DNA of 64,000 nucleotides from Antitrichia curtipendula (Eukaryota > Streptophyta > Bryopsida > Hypnales > Leucodontaceae), in NCBI GenBank assembly GCA_951230915.1, contig OX579635.1, positions 12,772,001-12,836,000 of the forward strand, written 5' to 3'. The notes under the pieces are model-generated. The model searched no databases and was not told the origin of the DNA. It saw only the letters and a program-made list of their open reading frames with translations. A program made the translations under genes and the position numbers. Of this stretch, positions 25,384 to 36,215 are shown piece after piece (position 1 is the stretch's first letter; each line of letters starts with the position of its first letter).

Positions 25384-25670
25384 ACGTTAAGAACAGGGGA
25401 GGCGCATTTGGCTCATATGGAGCTTGATTAATTTACAGAATTTGTAGCCCTGTGGCCTACCGATTATGCTGTCGATTATGCCTCCCGAAAATGCTGATAT
25501 TGTCGATTATGTATTATCGCCGAATGCTCCTCCCCTATTCTTAACGCCAGAGAGCGGGCAAGGGTCTGCAGATTCTGCAGACTAGCTCGCCCTCTGGGCT
25601 TGCCCCAGGGCTTGCTAGTCTGCATAATCTGCAGACCCCTACCCGTTCTGTAGTACAGAATTAATTGTAT
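25384..25670. mobile_element. Nested palindromic foldback element
   Basis: GTTAAGAACAGGGGAGGCGC at about 25386 is inverted at about 25523-25550. Inside the right half, GGGTCTGCAGATTCTGCAG (about 25562) is inverted at 25617-25640, with a further GCCCTCTGGGC/GCCCCAGGGC palindrome in its loop. The structure is richer in GC than its surroundings. It is probably a foldback or composite MITE; no target duplication is certain. Confidence 0.6.
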
Positions 25671-25900
25671 GATGCAACAGCCAGACTACTGGTACATGAC
25701 AAATGAAACCTTATTTTTGAGCACCATCTTTTCTAGTGCATCACAGTTGATTGCTTTTTTGAGCACCATCATTAGCAAGTGCACGGGGCTATACGGTAGT
25801 AAAAGAAATCAAAACAAATTCTCTCACCCAAATCTATAACCAACAGAAACTACAGTTCAAGTTACCAACGCTTGCCAAGATGTTCTTCCTTAATTCCAAC

Positions 25901-26308
25901 CTAATCTTGGAGAGAGCGAATATCTGAAGAAGCAATTTCAAGATCAGTACGATCACCGCCGTAATATACAAGGTATGTGTCCTTCTCGGCATTGTAGCGT
26001 TTGACGTAACCTTCCTACCAAGCTCCTAAGTACCAAGTCTCTACTATATCTCTCACCTTCCATTGTTTGTGTGGACGTTGGGGAGGCAAGGGCCACAAAT
26101 GATTTATCTTCACAATCTCTTGCAAATTCTTGCTACCAAGCTCACAAGACTCCGTGGACTCTAGATATTCAACAACAACTTGATGACACACTCCATTCCT
26201 CTTGTAACAAAGCTCTATGATTTTCACAGGAAACCAAGCTCCTTGATAACCTTCTTGGTCTGATTGCATTTCAATTATCATGCCTTCTTGCATCTCTTCT
26301 GCCATCAT
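25901..26308 (-). pseudogene. Tandem-Agenet (Tudor-like) protein, copy 1, one nonsense codon
   Basis: Agenet domains are Tudor-family folds of plant chromatin-associated proteins. The frame from 26308 encodes a first Agenet repeat (GMIIEMQSDQEGYQGAWF and VVVEYLES) and a second (WKVRDIVETWYLGAW then EGYVKRYNAEKDTYLVYYGG). A TAG replaces the second Trp of the expected AWWEGY; the frame then runs to a stop at 25901. A second copy at 56176-56560 keeps that Trp. About 135 codons would be a complete two-domain protein. It may be a pseudogene or carried by a repeat, because its 3' flank is duplicated as well. Confidence 0.7.
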
Positions 26309-26459
26309 CACTTTCAACTGTATTAGAAGAATAGAGTGCACAAGACAACTAGTTCGAAGCAACACAATCTATGTTTGAATCAATCCAATAGGAATAAATT
26401 TTGAGTGCAAAGTTTCTAAACTCAACAAACAAACTTAAGAGACCTCCAACCTCTTAAGA

Positions 26460-26710
26460 GAATGATGAGTAGTATAAAAATAGGGTTCAGGGCCATATAA
26501 ATAAAAAAGCAAATAGAAAGGAGTAAGACTTATGCTTGATAGGATGATGACTAGCATAAAAATAGGATTTAGGGACTTATAAATAGGAAAGAAAATAGTA
26601 AAAAGTAAGACATATGCCTGATAAGATGATGAGTAGCATAAAAATAGGGTTTAGGGACATATAAATAGAAAAGAAAATAGAAAAAAGAAAGACTTATACT
26701 TTAGTTACAA
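26460..26710 (+). repeat. Three tandem units of about 82 bp
   Basis: Units start near 26462, 26545 and 26626. Each begins GATGA(G/C)TAG(T/C)ATAAAAATAG, continues with a GGGCCATATAAATA-like part and ends in GTAAGACTTATGC or a variant. The homologous place at about 56725 has a single unit, so the expansion happened only in this copy. Confidence 0.8.
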
Positions 26711-26803
26711 AGTAAGTATGAATGAGAACTAGGTATGAGTGAATCTTGGTTCTTTTAATAAAATTAAAAAATAAACCTTGAATTCACTTTAATAATTCCT
26801 TAA

Positions 26804-27232
26804 TTCCTAAAGGCACAAGGCCATTTAGCTATAAAAAAAATATAAAAAAAATACTCAAAATTGTCCCTACTATTGCATTTATTAAAATTTTCAATAAAAT
26901 ATTTTTTTTCTTCAAAATCTAATTGTGGGATCTTGTAGTGGACTTGTAGAAGAAAAAGTGGTAAAAAATTTCGTGACAATTGACCTTAGGGATTGAAAGA
27001 TAGAAGCATTTGCAAGGAAAGTTTCTTTTTCTTTTTCATTGTGCTCAACGATTTTAGATGCCTTTGACCATTGCTTGTGGAAAAAAAAATTTCATTATGA
27101 ATTTTGAATTTAAAAATCTATCATACATTCATACTCAACATGATGTTATTCATGCCTTCAAGTAAAATGCAGCTTATAAAAATATACCCAAACTCCAAAT
27201 TGTCCCCTAAGGGGATAATGGACCTTTAGGGA
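26804..27232. mobile_element. TTAA-flanked element with paralogous empty site (429 bp)
   Basis: The ends are TTCCTAAAGG and complement TCCCTAAAGG. The flanks are TTAA (26800-26803, 27233-27236). The duplicated region at 56880-56930 reads CCCTTAAAGACC without insertion, while this copy reads CCTTAA-element-TTAAAGACC. The insertion therefore used and duplicated TTAA. Near the right end the stem TTGTCCCCTAAGGGG recurs as in the 24421 element. No coding capacity. Confidence 0.85.
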
Positions 27233-27661
27233 TTAAAGACCAAAAATTCTCCATATTGTAAAATGCCACATAGAATAATAAATAAAAGAAGACTTTCAAA
27301 AGAACATTATAAAATAGGATTCATAGATCATGTCCATATGATTGATTCTGCTATTGCACTAACCAATTTTTATTAGTAAAATTTGAAGCAAAAAATTCAA
27401 AAGCTCTTCCAAAATCAAATTTAGATTGAATATTTGTAATGATTACATGATTCTTTTTTTCTTTAAGTTCAAAATTTCATTTTAAGCTTTAAGCATGGTG
27501 ATATTTTAAGATTTTTATTCTACTTATTCATTGAAGTCATTTATGAAGGATTATTTTTTGAATTGGAAAGTCACCTTTTAAGGTGAAACATTTTGACACT
27601 CTGGGAGTCATAGAATATCTACAAAACAAAATCTCCAAAATCTATACTGTACCAAGGTTAA

Positions 27662-28275
27662 CCCCTAACTATGTTTTCACCTAAAACAGTCCAAAACTGC
27701 CATTTCTGATACAAGCACCAAATTTTAGATAAAAAAAACATTTTTGGACCAAGTAACCGTAGGATCTTGTAGTAAACTAGTTTGAAAATATGTGGAAAAA
27801 ATTTCAGAATTTTTTCACCGTGTAGATTGCAAGATTTTTACGTTTGAAGTGACAAAACTCATTTTTTTAGCCCTGTAAAAATACGGGCAGCTGCACTTCA
27901 CAAGGTCACATTTGTATGAAAAAATCTCCAAAATGATTGTGCTTCTTTGGATTCATTCTTCAAGGCAAGTTGGCTACATGCTTAAAAAAATTTAGATCAT
28001 TTGAAATTGTACAACATATAGAAAAAGTATAGCAAGTAGAAAGAAGTAGAGAATGATTGGAGATGAGAGTCAATTTCATTGAATCTTGCAAGGGAAATCT
28101 CATTGAAAATTCATTTAAAAAAATCCAAGTAGATTGTGAGAAGCCATACAAGTATTATGATTATATATGTTATATCCTTTAACCTCATATTTTTTCATGA
28201 CATCATTTTAGATTTGACATGTAAATAGAGGTTTGAAAGACTTTGAATCACTTTTATAGTTTTAACATTTTTTTA
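27662..28275. mobile_element. TTAA-type element, left end and body
   Basis: It begins CCCCTAACTATGTTTTCACC directly after TTAA (27658-27661). It matches 39374-39780 in the same orientation and 41260-41988 in reverse. Landmarks are ACCGTAGGATCTTGTAGTAA, GGGCAGCTGCACTTCACAAG, GTCACATTTGTATG and AGTAGAAAGAAGTAGAGAATG. The right end is not clear; it may have been cut by the next element at 28276. Confidence 0.6.
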
Positions 28276-28861
28276 ACTTCTAAAAATCCCATATTGTCCA
28301 CTTATAGGACAACATGGATTTTGAGGAGTTTCCTATAAGCTTAAATTTTGGTGAAACTTCTTCATCACATAGAAAAACTTATTAGCTTTTCAGGGATGTA
28401 ATTTTATTTCAATTAATACCCGGGAGCAAAAGCCATAATACCACAAAAATGAAGGTAAGCCACAAACAAAATTTTGTCAAGCCAAAAAAAAAAACTAAAA
28501 AATTTGAAATTAAAATTTGTTAAATTTAGTTCTCATAAGCTGTGTTTCTTTCTACATGGAAAAATTTGATTCATTCCATTTGGATTTGTGATATGAAAGT
28601 TGTGAAGCATCTTATTTGATAGGCAATTAGAGCATTATTTCAGAATAAATTTAATTGGATTTGTTTTTCAGCTTAATTTTCATGTTCTTTTAAAAATAAT
28701 TTTTTTTATAGGGTTACCTTTGATTGTAAGAACAATCTTGACATTAGGATAAGTGTATTTTAATTCTACTTTAAAGCTATTAATGATTTGTTTTTTTCCC
28801 TCTATTCCATACCTTCTTCTACTTAATATTTTTTAACCCCTAAAAGCCCAAGGACTTTTGG
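28276..28861. mobile_element. TTAA-type element, 24421 subfamily
   Basis: It starts after TTAA (28272-28275) with CTTCTAAAAATCCC and the subterminal stem TTGTCCACTTATAGGACAA, like the element at 24421. The internal TTTCAATTAATACCCGGGAG and GGAGCAAAAGCC region also matches that copy and 40370-40410. The right end near 28861 (CTTTTGGGA then TTTAA) is tentative. Length about 586 bp versus 578 bp for the relative. Confidence 0.5.
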
Positions 28862-30904
28862 GATTTAAAAACATCATTGCTTTTGAAGTATTATAAATCT
28901 AAATTTCACTAGGTATAGAAATCTCAACCATACAAGAGGGCGCAACTGGACCCCATTAATGAGGGCAGCAATTAAGTTGGGGCCAACTTGAATATACTTA
29001 TCTTAGGCCTTATCCTATCATGGCTAATATGTAACAAAGTGTTTTCAGTGATAGAAACCATTTCATTTGTGTCAAAATAAGAAAAAATAAAAAACTATTT
29101 GATGATGAATTGACACACTCAAGGTGAAAAAGCATTTTCCTCTAGTAGGTGATTGTGTGGCATTTATTGCACAAGGCACACTATTCGTTTAAAAAGGACA
29201 TACACTAAAATTTGTTGGATGTCTCTTTTTAGAGGATAGTGAGTGAAATCACTTCACTATGTACTCATTTAACCCCTAAATGCTCAAGGCACCAAATTCT
29301 GGTGTCAATAATATTTTGAAGTTAAAGAAAACCTAACCAATTTCATATTTTTAGTAATTTATATTTATTTTTAAATTCTTTTTGAAGTCTAGTTTTAGCA
29401 TCACAAATCCGATTCTAAAAATGATTGATTATGATTTTTCTATTCAAAATTTTGTGCAAGGATGTCCATTGCAATCTTGACTTTCTGTAGTGTTGAAGGC
29501 TCTTGGAAATGAGCCTCAAATACACTAGATCTTAGAGAAAAATCACATTAGAGATTCATTTAAAAAACTGTAGAGTAGATTATGAGAAGCTATAAATTGA
29601 TTGGGATTATGTATATTAGGTCTTTTATCTTCATATTTTTTTAGTGACCAATGTTATAGATTTGATATGTGAAAGAGGATTGAATGACTACAAGCCCGTA
29701 AGTAAAAAATAATGATAAGGACTCAATTGCTCCGTAAGCAATACAAGGGCCCTTGAGTAACAAGCAATGATCAATGAAGAGTTCAATAAAAATGTCATAT
29801 TACCAAAAATTGAAGAAATGGATATCTCAATATTTTAACCAGATTTTGGAAAAGTAATTGTATCATCATGCTCAAATATTATGAAATTAGTTACTATGCA
29901 AAGGACAAACCAAAAAATCCAATTACAACAAAGAGACACCTATTCTCCCTAATTAGGACATTGTCACGCTAATATTAAAATCTCTACAAAACGAATTGTT
30001 AAAAGTTTTTGCAAATACTCATCAAAGGAAAGATGTGCATATTTATATTTCCTACATATCTAAGCAATCCAATTAAAAAATTAATCACCAATGTTTGTTA
30101 ATAAATTATCTTATATTATCATGAAAACTAAATATAAAAATTCACCAAAATTATAGCTTGGATTTTTTTTAAGTGAAATTTGCTAAGCTTGATTGGGATT
30201 GCATAAGGATGCAATGATAATTATGTTTACTAAAATAAAACAATTTAAATCCACATTGTACAAAAAAATTTGAATGGTTCAAATAGGCAATTTGTAAATG
30301 AATTGGACTTGACTATACATCTATCAAAGAATATACATATGAAAGCCGTTGATACATTATTGTAGACCACAATTGTTGTAAGCAAGTCATCAATATTACA
30401 TTGATACTATGCTCTTTCACTTTTCAATAGTTTAATTTTTTAATAAGGTGAGTTAACCACCTGAAGAATTTAAAGATGGCAAAATTGCAAGTGACACAAC
30501 AAGATATCTTAACCATCTTAGAAGTCACTTAAATAATCCAAAATATTGAAGAAGACATATACATTTTAATAGATAGACTCAATTCATTATTCCTTCAAAA
30601 ATACAAAATTAAGACATCCAACACTAGAGAACAAACTACCTAGACAAACTTATATTGGAAGAAATTAATAATATGTCAAAATAAAATAAAGACAGTCCAA
30701 CTATACAACATAAAAACCCATAATTAATATAGAAGGTAATGAAAAAGCAAACAAACTAGCAATAACATGCGTAGAAAATTCTCACAGGAAAATAACAAGA
30801 AACTATCAAAACACACCGATACAAGCCCCTACTTGCTACCCAAGGAAAAATCAATGAACTCAAGCAAATCCATCAAACTTAAGCCTTGGTTGGCGAGGAT
30901 GTGA
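28862..30904. other. AT-rich intergenic DNA, no gene seen
   Basis: A CCCCTAAATGC motif directly after TTAA at about 29272 may be another element end. No coding frame, RNA gene or complete repeat is supported. Confidence 0.5.
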
Positions 30905-31860
30905 ACTCATTGCAGTGATAACAGACCTGCAAGAAGTAGGCCATGTCCTCAGTCACTTTGATATTGATGGGCTCATTAAAATGCACGGAAGAACGCCATT
31001 GCTCAGACAGCCGCGGATGTACTGTTGCGGATACTTGAACGCCAGCCATTGCAAATGGAATTCTCTGAACGACTTCGTGGTTCTATTCTTTATTTGGCAC
31101 TTCAATACTTGTGCTGAGAATGGGGTCAAGCATAGCCACCTTGCGCGCTTGTCAAATCTGATGTGTGTGGCAAGCAAGAAGCTGAACACAATGGACCAGA
31201 AATTGAAATAACGAGCTTGGAGAATCAGACGCCAGATCGAAGCTTCTGTGGTTCTATATATGGCGGCGTAGCCTTTGCCCGAGAGCACATGACTCGTGGC
31301 ATCCTCGAAGCTCAACCTTCGGATGAGATGCACCTTCGGCCACAACAAGTCGTCATCTCTTCCAAACTGGGCCTCAGACTGTCGCGTGGAGCTCTGCAAC
31401 ACCACCATGTGCTTCGCTCGGTGTTCGCTTGTCAAGCATGTGTACGGGGTCTGAAGATCGGTGAACGAAACCTAGCTCGACATTGCAGTCGCCAACTTCC
31501 TCGATGGTCATGCCCGGGGGAGGCGAGCTCAAGCTTACGGACTATAGCCCTTGGTCGGTCATGGCGTCTTTGTCCACATCTAGCTCATCGTGCATCAAGA
31601 CGAGCTTGCGCGTCTGGTACCAGGGATCAAAGTCATTCCACGAGGACGACACGGTAACGAAAGGCAGCCGGAAAAAACTTGGTGGTTCGAAAGAATTGCC
31701 AGATTGAATAGGCCAATTGAAACCACAGAAGAAAACTCTGCACGGACTTGAACTTCGCAATCGCATCGGGTTGGAGGAAGCTCATGACGACAACCGAGCC
31801 GGTGTATGATGATTCTTCGCTTCAGGCTCACGTACCTGGGTTCAAGTTCGATCTCTTCCT
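30905..31860 (-). pseudogene. Unidentified decayed coding region
   Basis: GC content rises and several minus-strand frames read like real protein but are broken by stops and shifts. Examples are a stretch near 31770-31545 ending LVLMHDELDVDKDAMTDQGL, then, after a TAG, SVSLSSPPPGMTIEEVG. A 160-codon frame lies at 31435-30953. I do not recognise the family. The composition and continuation across single stops suggest a pseudogene; an unannotated multi-exon gene is the alternative. Confidence 0.35.
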
Positions 31861-33190
31861 TACCCTAGCCTGCACACATGGCAAATAAAACCAGAGACCT
31901 AAAATCAGTTTTCCATGGCCAAATTAATACAACTGATCTATACAGCAATGTACTAATGTGGTGACGGATTTTCACGGCTGCTGATGGAATTCTCTTGGTT
32001 AGGGGACCTTGAGATTACGCTGTGAAGAACCCTGCGGGAGCGTAGGTCAGCCTCTCCTTGAGCAAGCAAGCCCTGGGGCAGCATAAGCGAGCTAGTGGAC
32101 ATGATTATTAACTTATGAAGTAGTTGTGGCTACTCTTAGAGTTGCAGCAGTGCTGGGATTTCATGCGAAAGGAGGCAGCTAGAGCATTGCCTTCGGGATG
32201 TCACTTGTTGTAGCAATTGTTCCATTCTTACAACAAAATACATGAAGCTCCTTGTTTCTCAATTCGAGGTGTTGCAAATAATATGTCCTGTTGTCTCCCA
32301 TTGAAGACCTAACTTGTAATTTCGTGACAGTTACATGTTCGGTTCCTTGCACAATTTTAATTTGTCATTTGCATGAGACAGTCACTGTTGGTATTTTCAT
32401 GCTCTCTGTGCGAGGACAACATCCGGCGGTTCCTTGACATCAACTCATTTTACATTCCAATAGGAAGAGCTTATTACTTCGAATGTACAGTTCTAACAGG
32501 CTATTACCGGTTGAGATATGAATATGCTTGATTAGGTGGCTAATGAGCTCTTGGAAATGGGAACCCTGAATGTATTAGTACAATCAACCATCTCTAAATT
32601 ATAGAACTTACTGTATTGGAATACGTTGTACATGCCACACTATCATTTACTAACACGCACTTGTCATGCATTCAAATGATCTCAATGTGTATGAGATTGT
32701 CCGGCAAGTAAACTTGTAGTCAAACTAAAGAGATTAAGAGTGTACTATCATCTGAGGATGTTTTAACGCAAACCCAGTGTCAATTGTAATGAAGATGAAG
32801 TGGAATGATCCAAAATTTAGCGCCAATCCAATCGCAACCTTGATGGTTGGGCTTCATAACGCAATGAGATGTAGTTTATACTCATCATCACATTGACATG
32901 ATCAGTTTTGAATAGGAGATGAAAGATTTGGCATTGGATTGCAAATTTACAAATTTATCAACTCAATGAAAAAGAGTACAAAAGACAAAACTAATCATCA
33001 ACATCCGGAAAGACCAGATAGTTACTCCAAACTTCAAAGGTCTACAACTGAAGCAAAAAAATATGTTTTGCTTCAACCACCTACAATATGCCTTCTTTTG
33101 CTGAAAATGTCAAAAAGCAAGTAGAACAAAACACATGTGAAAATCTCCAAATTTGGCAAATTTGGCTGTGGACATCCGTTTCTAGAATTT
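31861..33190. other. Intergenic DNA, nothing specific seen
   Basis: Moderately AT-rich DNA between the decayed coding region and the 3' end of the E2-like gene. No open frame with recognisable similarity, no bounded repeat and no RNA gene were found. It may hold the 3' UTR of the minus-strand gene. Confidence 0.5.
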
Positions 33191-35179
33191 TCACATCTTT
33201 GTTGTTGGAAAAAAGCTCACCGGATACGCGAGACGTGCGAGCCCTTGTTCAATGTTGTACTCGAATTCTTCACTCGTGAATTCATCACGCGGGTACCACC
33301 AACTTGGTGGCGGGCATGACGGCTCCGTGCACAAGCGTAGATAATAAAGCTGCGGATGCGTAAAAGGCATAACATGATACCCCGCAGATTTGCTTCGCAT
33401 CACAGCGCTCTTCAACATTTTGCAAATTTGGGGCTGCCAATTAGTACCAAGAGGTGGAAATCCAAGGATTTGCATACACACATCCCAATCCTTCACATCA
33501 TAGATTCTTTGCGCTTGATGAAACATGACCTCCTTCATCTTTTTGGATGGATACCCATACTGACTGTTCAAGCCTTTGGCCTCCGATTGCGCCAGGCGCA
33601 TGAAGCTTACTTGAATCATGACGAGCCTCAAGGATTGCAAGCTTGCGTGGAAGGTTTCTTGGAGGCGCTGTTGGGAGACATACAAATCGTCTTCTAAATG
33701 TGCAAGGTGGGGGTATTTTGAATTTGTGGAGTTTTCTCCATCGAGGAACCACACTACGTCACGCGCCAGAAGCTCCTCCACAAAAGGGATGCAACAAAAT
33801 TGCCAATCCTCATTTAGCACCACCAAGTATGTGAGAAACTCACTAATGCTGGGTATGACATCTTTATGTCGACCGGATTCACTCTCGCAAAAGAATGCGA
33901 CGCGCCTCCGAAGCTCAATTTTGATCATGGAGTAGCGTTTGGACAACTTGGAGAACAAGTGGAGCAAGAGGCAGTAGCCTTGTAAGGCTTTCTCTAAGGC
34001 ACGCTTCATAACACCTTTGCAACTCGATTTCTCGTCGCATTCTTGGGCAAGCTCCAACACCATCCCGTTTAAAAGGCGAGGAAGAACCTCCACCACGCAC
34101 AAGGCCCCTGTGACAAGCTTCTCCGGTTTTACAAGCACGCAGTGCACATTTTCGAGAACTTCTCGAATTGTGGGCTCCGCGCGCAAGAAGTGATGATCGT
34201 CGAGGGCAATTGGGAGGAAAACATTAAACTTCTCTCCAAAAATTACCGTTCGTACACCGTGCTCATGGAAAGCTTCATACGAGAGCAGATCCAACACACG
34301 GATGGTGGTCGTCACCACACCAGATGGAACAAGGCGATCCACTTCTAGTCCAATTCCAAGCACAGACTCCGTATACGTCTTTCGCAAAAAGAAGCATACA
34401 AGCTGCCTACGAATGATCAAGTTATACTTGATCATTACATCCATGACATGCGGGGAAGCTCTCGCCAAAGCATACATATCATGATCTGATAGTAGGTCAA
34501 GAACTACGATCCAGCAATCTTCCGTAAGCGCATCAATCCCATACGTTGCATCCCCATCTGCATCACCATCTTCCCCTTCTTCAATCCTCTCTGGACCTCC
34601 CGGCCCCTCCACCACCACCAAAGGAATGCTCAAGTTGAACCCACAATTGTTGCACACATAATCCATCACCACATTTGCCATACGCTCCCAAAACCTCCCC
34701 TCATCTTCGTAGTCCTCCCAAAACTTGGAGTTCAGCACAGACGCTTGCACCCCATGTTCTTGCTCAACCTCATAGGTCGAGAAGAAGCTAAGCAACTGCA
34801 AGAAGACATACTTGAGGAGGTATGCAGGCGTGTAGCCTCCACTATACGGATTCTCCACCGTGGCATGGTATAGAATGTCACAGCAAATGTAGCCTCCAAA
34901 CACGTTGGGGTGCGTGACTGAGGTTTGGATGGAGACTTTGGGCGGGTCTTGTGGGTAGGAGCTTGGAATCTCCACGTCCAAATGTAAGCGCAGGTTGCGG
35001 TAGGGGCCACACACAGGTGAAAAAATGAGGCACATGTGGGTCATGTCACCGCTGTGGAGGTGGTGCTGAATGCCGTCCATGGGCTCGCGCTCAAGTTCTA
35101 TGAGGTCGCGGCGGAGACGTTGCATGCCAGACCGTAAGGGCGGCGCCATGGCCAATCTTTGTTTGCCTGCAGAGTCCAA
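33191..35179 (-). CDS. E2 (UBC)-fold protein with F-box-like segment, 662 aa
   Basis: A single uninterrupted exon. Residues about 16-165 form a ubiquitin-conjugating fold: YPQDPPK at 75-81, HPN at 90-92, and GYICCDIL where Cys99 aligns with the E2 catalytic cysteine (ICLDIL in canonical E2s), then TPAYLLKYVFLQLLSF for the usual WSPA..L..IL.S helix. Residues about 217-256 (ALTEDCWIVVLDLLSDHDM then ARASPHV) resemble an F-box helix bundle. The remaining 400 residues are a mostly helical unknown region. An acidic linker (EEGEDGDADGD) separates the first two parts. The start is the first ATG of the frame; a second at codon 11 is possible. Canonical E2s are about 150-200 aa. Predicted role in ubiquitin transfer is inference; activity is not shown. 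Confidence 0.75.
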   Translation of the reverse strand: MDSAGKQRLAMAPPLRSGMQRLRRDLIELEREPMDGIQHHLHSGDMTHMCLIFSPVCGPYRNLRLHLDVEIPSSYPQDPPKVSIQTSVTHPNVFGGYICCDILYHATVENPYSGGYTPAYLLKYVFLQLLSFFSTYEVEQEHGVQASVLNSKFWEDYEDEGRFWERMANVVMDYVCNNCGFNLSIPLVVVEGPGGPERIEEGEDGDADGDATYGIDALTEDCWIVVLDLLSDHDMYALARASPHVMDVMIKYNLIIRRQLVCFFLRKTYTESVLGIGLEVDRLVPSGVVTTTIRVLDLLSYEAFHEHGVRTVIFGEKFNVFLPIALDDHHFLRAEPTIREVLENVHCVLVKPEKLVTGALCVVEVLPRLLNGMVLELAQECDEKSSCKGVMKRALEKALQGYCLLLHLFSKLSKRYSMIKIELRRRVAFFCESESGRHKDVIPSISEFLTYLVVLNEDWQFCCIPFVEELLARDVVWFLDGENSTNSKYPHLAHLEDDLYVSQQRLQETFHASLQSLRLVMIQVSFMRLAQSEAKGLNSQYGYPSKKMKEVMFHQAQRIYDVKDWDVCMQILGFPPLGTNWQPQICKMLKSAVMRSKSAGYHVMPFTHPQLYYLRLCTEPSCPPPSWWYPRDEFTSEEFEYNIEQGLARLAYPVSFFPTTKM

Positions 35180-35643
35180 GCGTTACTTGGTTATGATGGT
35201 TTGCACATTCATAACTTTGGTTGGTTATGAAGCTGTGGGATTGAGACTAAGAGTTAAAAGAAAGGTTAGTAAGAGAGGGTTTGCAATAACAATTTTATAG
35301 CTTGCTAGATGTGCTTGTAGCAACAAATGGTTATAACTCTTCACTTGCAAGCTATGGAGTTGCAACCATTTATTGTGGTTATGGCGTTGCTATGGCGGAG
35401 TTGCAACTACTTATAGTGGTTATGGCATTGTTGATGCTATGGAGCTACATTATCAACTAGAACAACAAGTTTAACCTTCTAAATACAAAGGAGACCAAAT
35501 AATCAAAACAAAGTAATTAGTAGAGAACCTGGAAACTTTTCGCACTGAATTATAGCTATTAAACAAAGCACAAATAAACAACACATTTGAAGCAAAAATC
35601 AGTAAGGAACACTTCAAGACTACACACAAGAGATGCTTACCTT
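35180..35643. other. Upstream region of the E2-like gene, short repeats
   Basis: It contains two to three imperfect direct copies of a roughly 50-bp motif built on GGAGTTGCAAC and GTGGTTATGGC (35350-35450). It probably includes the promoter and 5' UTR of the minus-strand gene. No clear core promoter is called. Confidence 0.4.
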
Positions 35644-36215
35644 AGAAAAAACCTTTCGGAATGAACGCAATCAAGTTGGTAACTATACAAGAGACAAATG
35701 GCTTTAGAAGACCTTCCAAATGAGCGCAACGGGGTTGGCTGGTCAGGTGACTACACAAAAGACAATCAGCTTTAGAAGACCTTCGAAGTGAACACAATGC
35801 GGTCGCGTGACTACACAAGAGACAATCAACTTTAGAAAACCTCAAAATGAGCGCAACGGGGTCAGGTGACTACAAAAGAGGCAATCGGCTTTAGAAGACC
35901 TTCGAAATGAGCGCAACAAGGCAGGTGACTATATACAAGAGACAACCAGCTTTAGAATGAGACCTCCAAAATGAGCGCAATGAAATGAACACAATGCGGT
36001 CGGGTGACTACACAAGAGACAATCAACTTTAGAAAACCTCGAAATGAGCGCAACAGGGTCGGGTGACTACAAAAGAGGGAATCAACTTTAAAAGACCTTT
36101 GAAATGAGGGCAACAGGGCAGGTGATTATATACAAGAGACAATCAAGCTTTAGAATGAGACCTCCAAAATGAGCGCAACCATCTACAAGAGAAGAAAAGA
36201 GAGACAATGAGACAA
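35644..36215. repeat. Minisatellite, about 8.5 units of about 60 bp
   Basis: Units start near 35645, 35707, 35774, 35834, 35893, 35953, 36030, 36090 and 36152. The core is GAAGACCTTCGAAATGAGCG, CAACGGGGTC, GGTGACTACACAAGAGACAA and TCAGCTTTA. Units 3-6 and 7-9 show the same order of variants (a GGTC type, a GGCAGGTGA(C/T)TATATAC type, a GAATGAGACCTCC type), a higher-order period of roughly 200 bp. Confidence 0.88.

Noticed and set aside
35644..36215. CRISPR-like array
   Set aside because: Units are contiguous tandem copies with graded variants and no unique spacers; it is a minisatellite in plant DNA.
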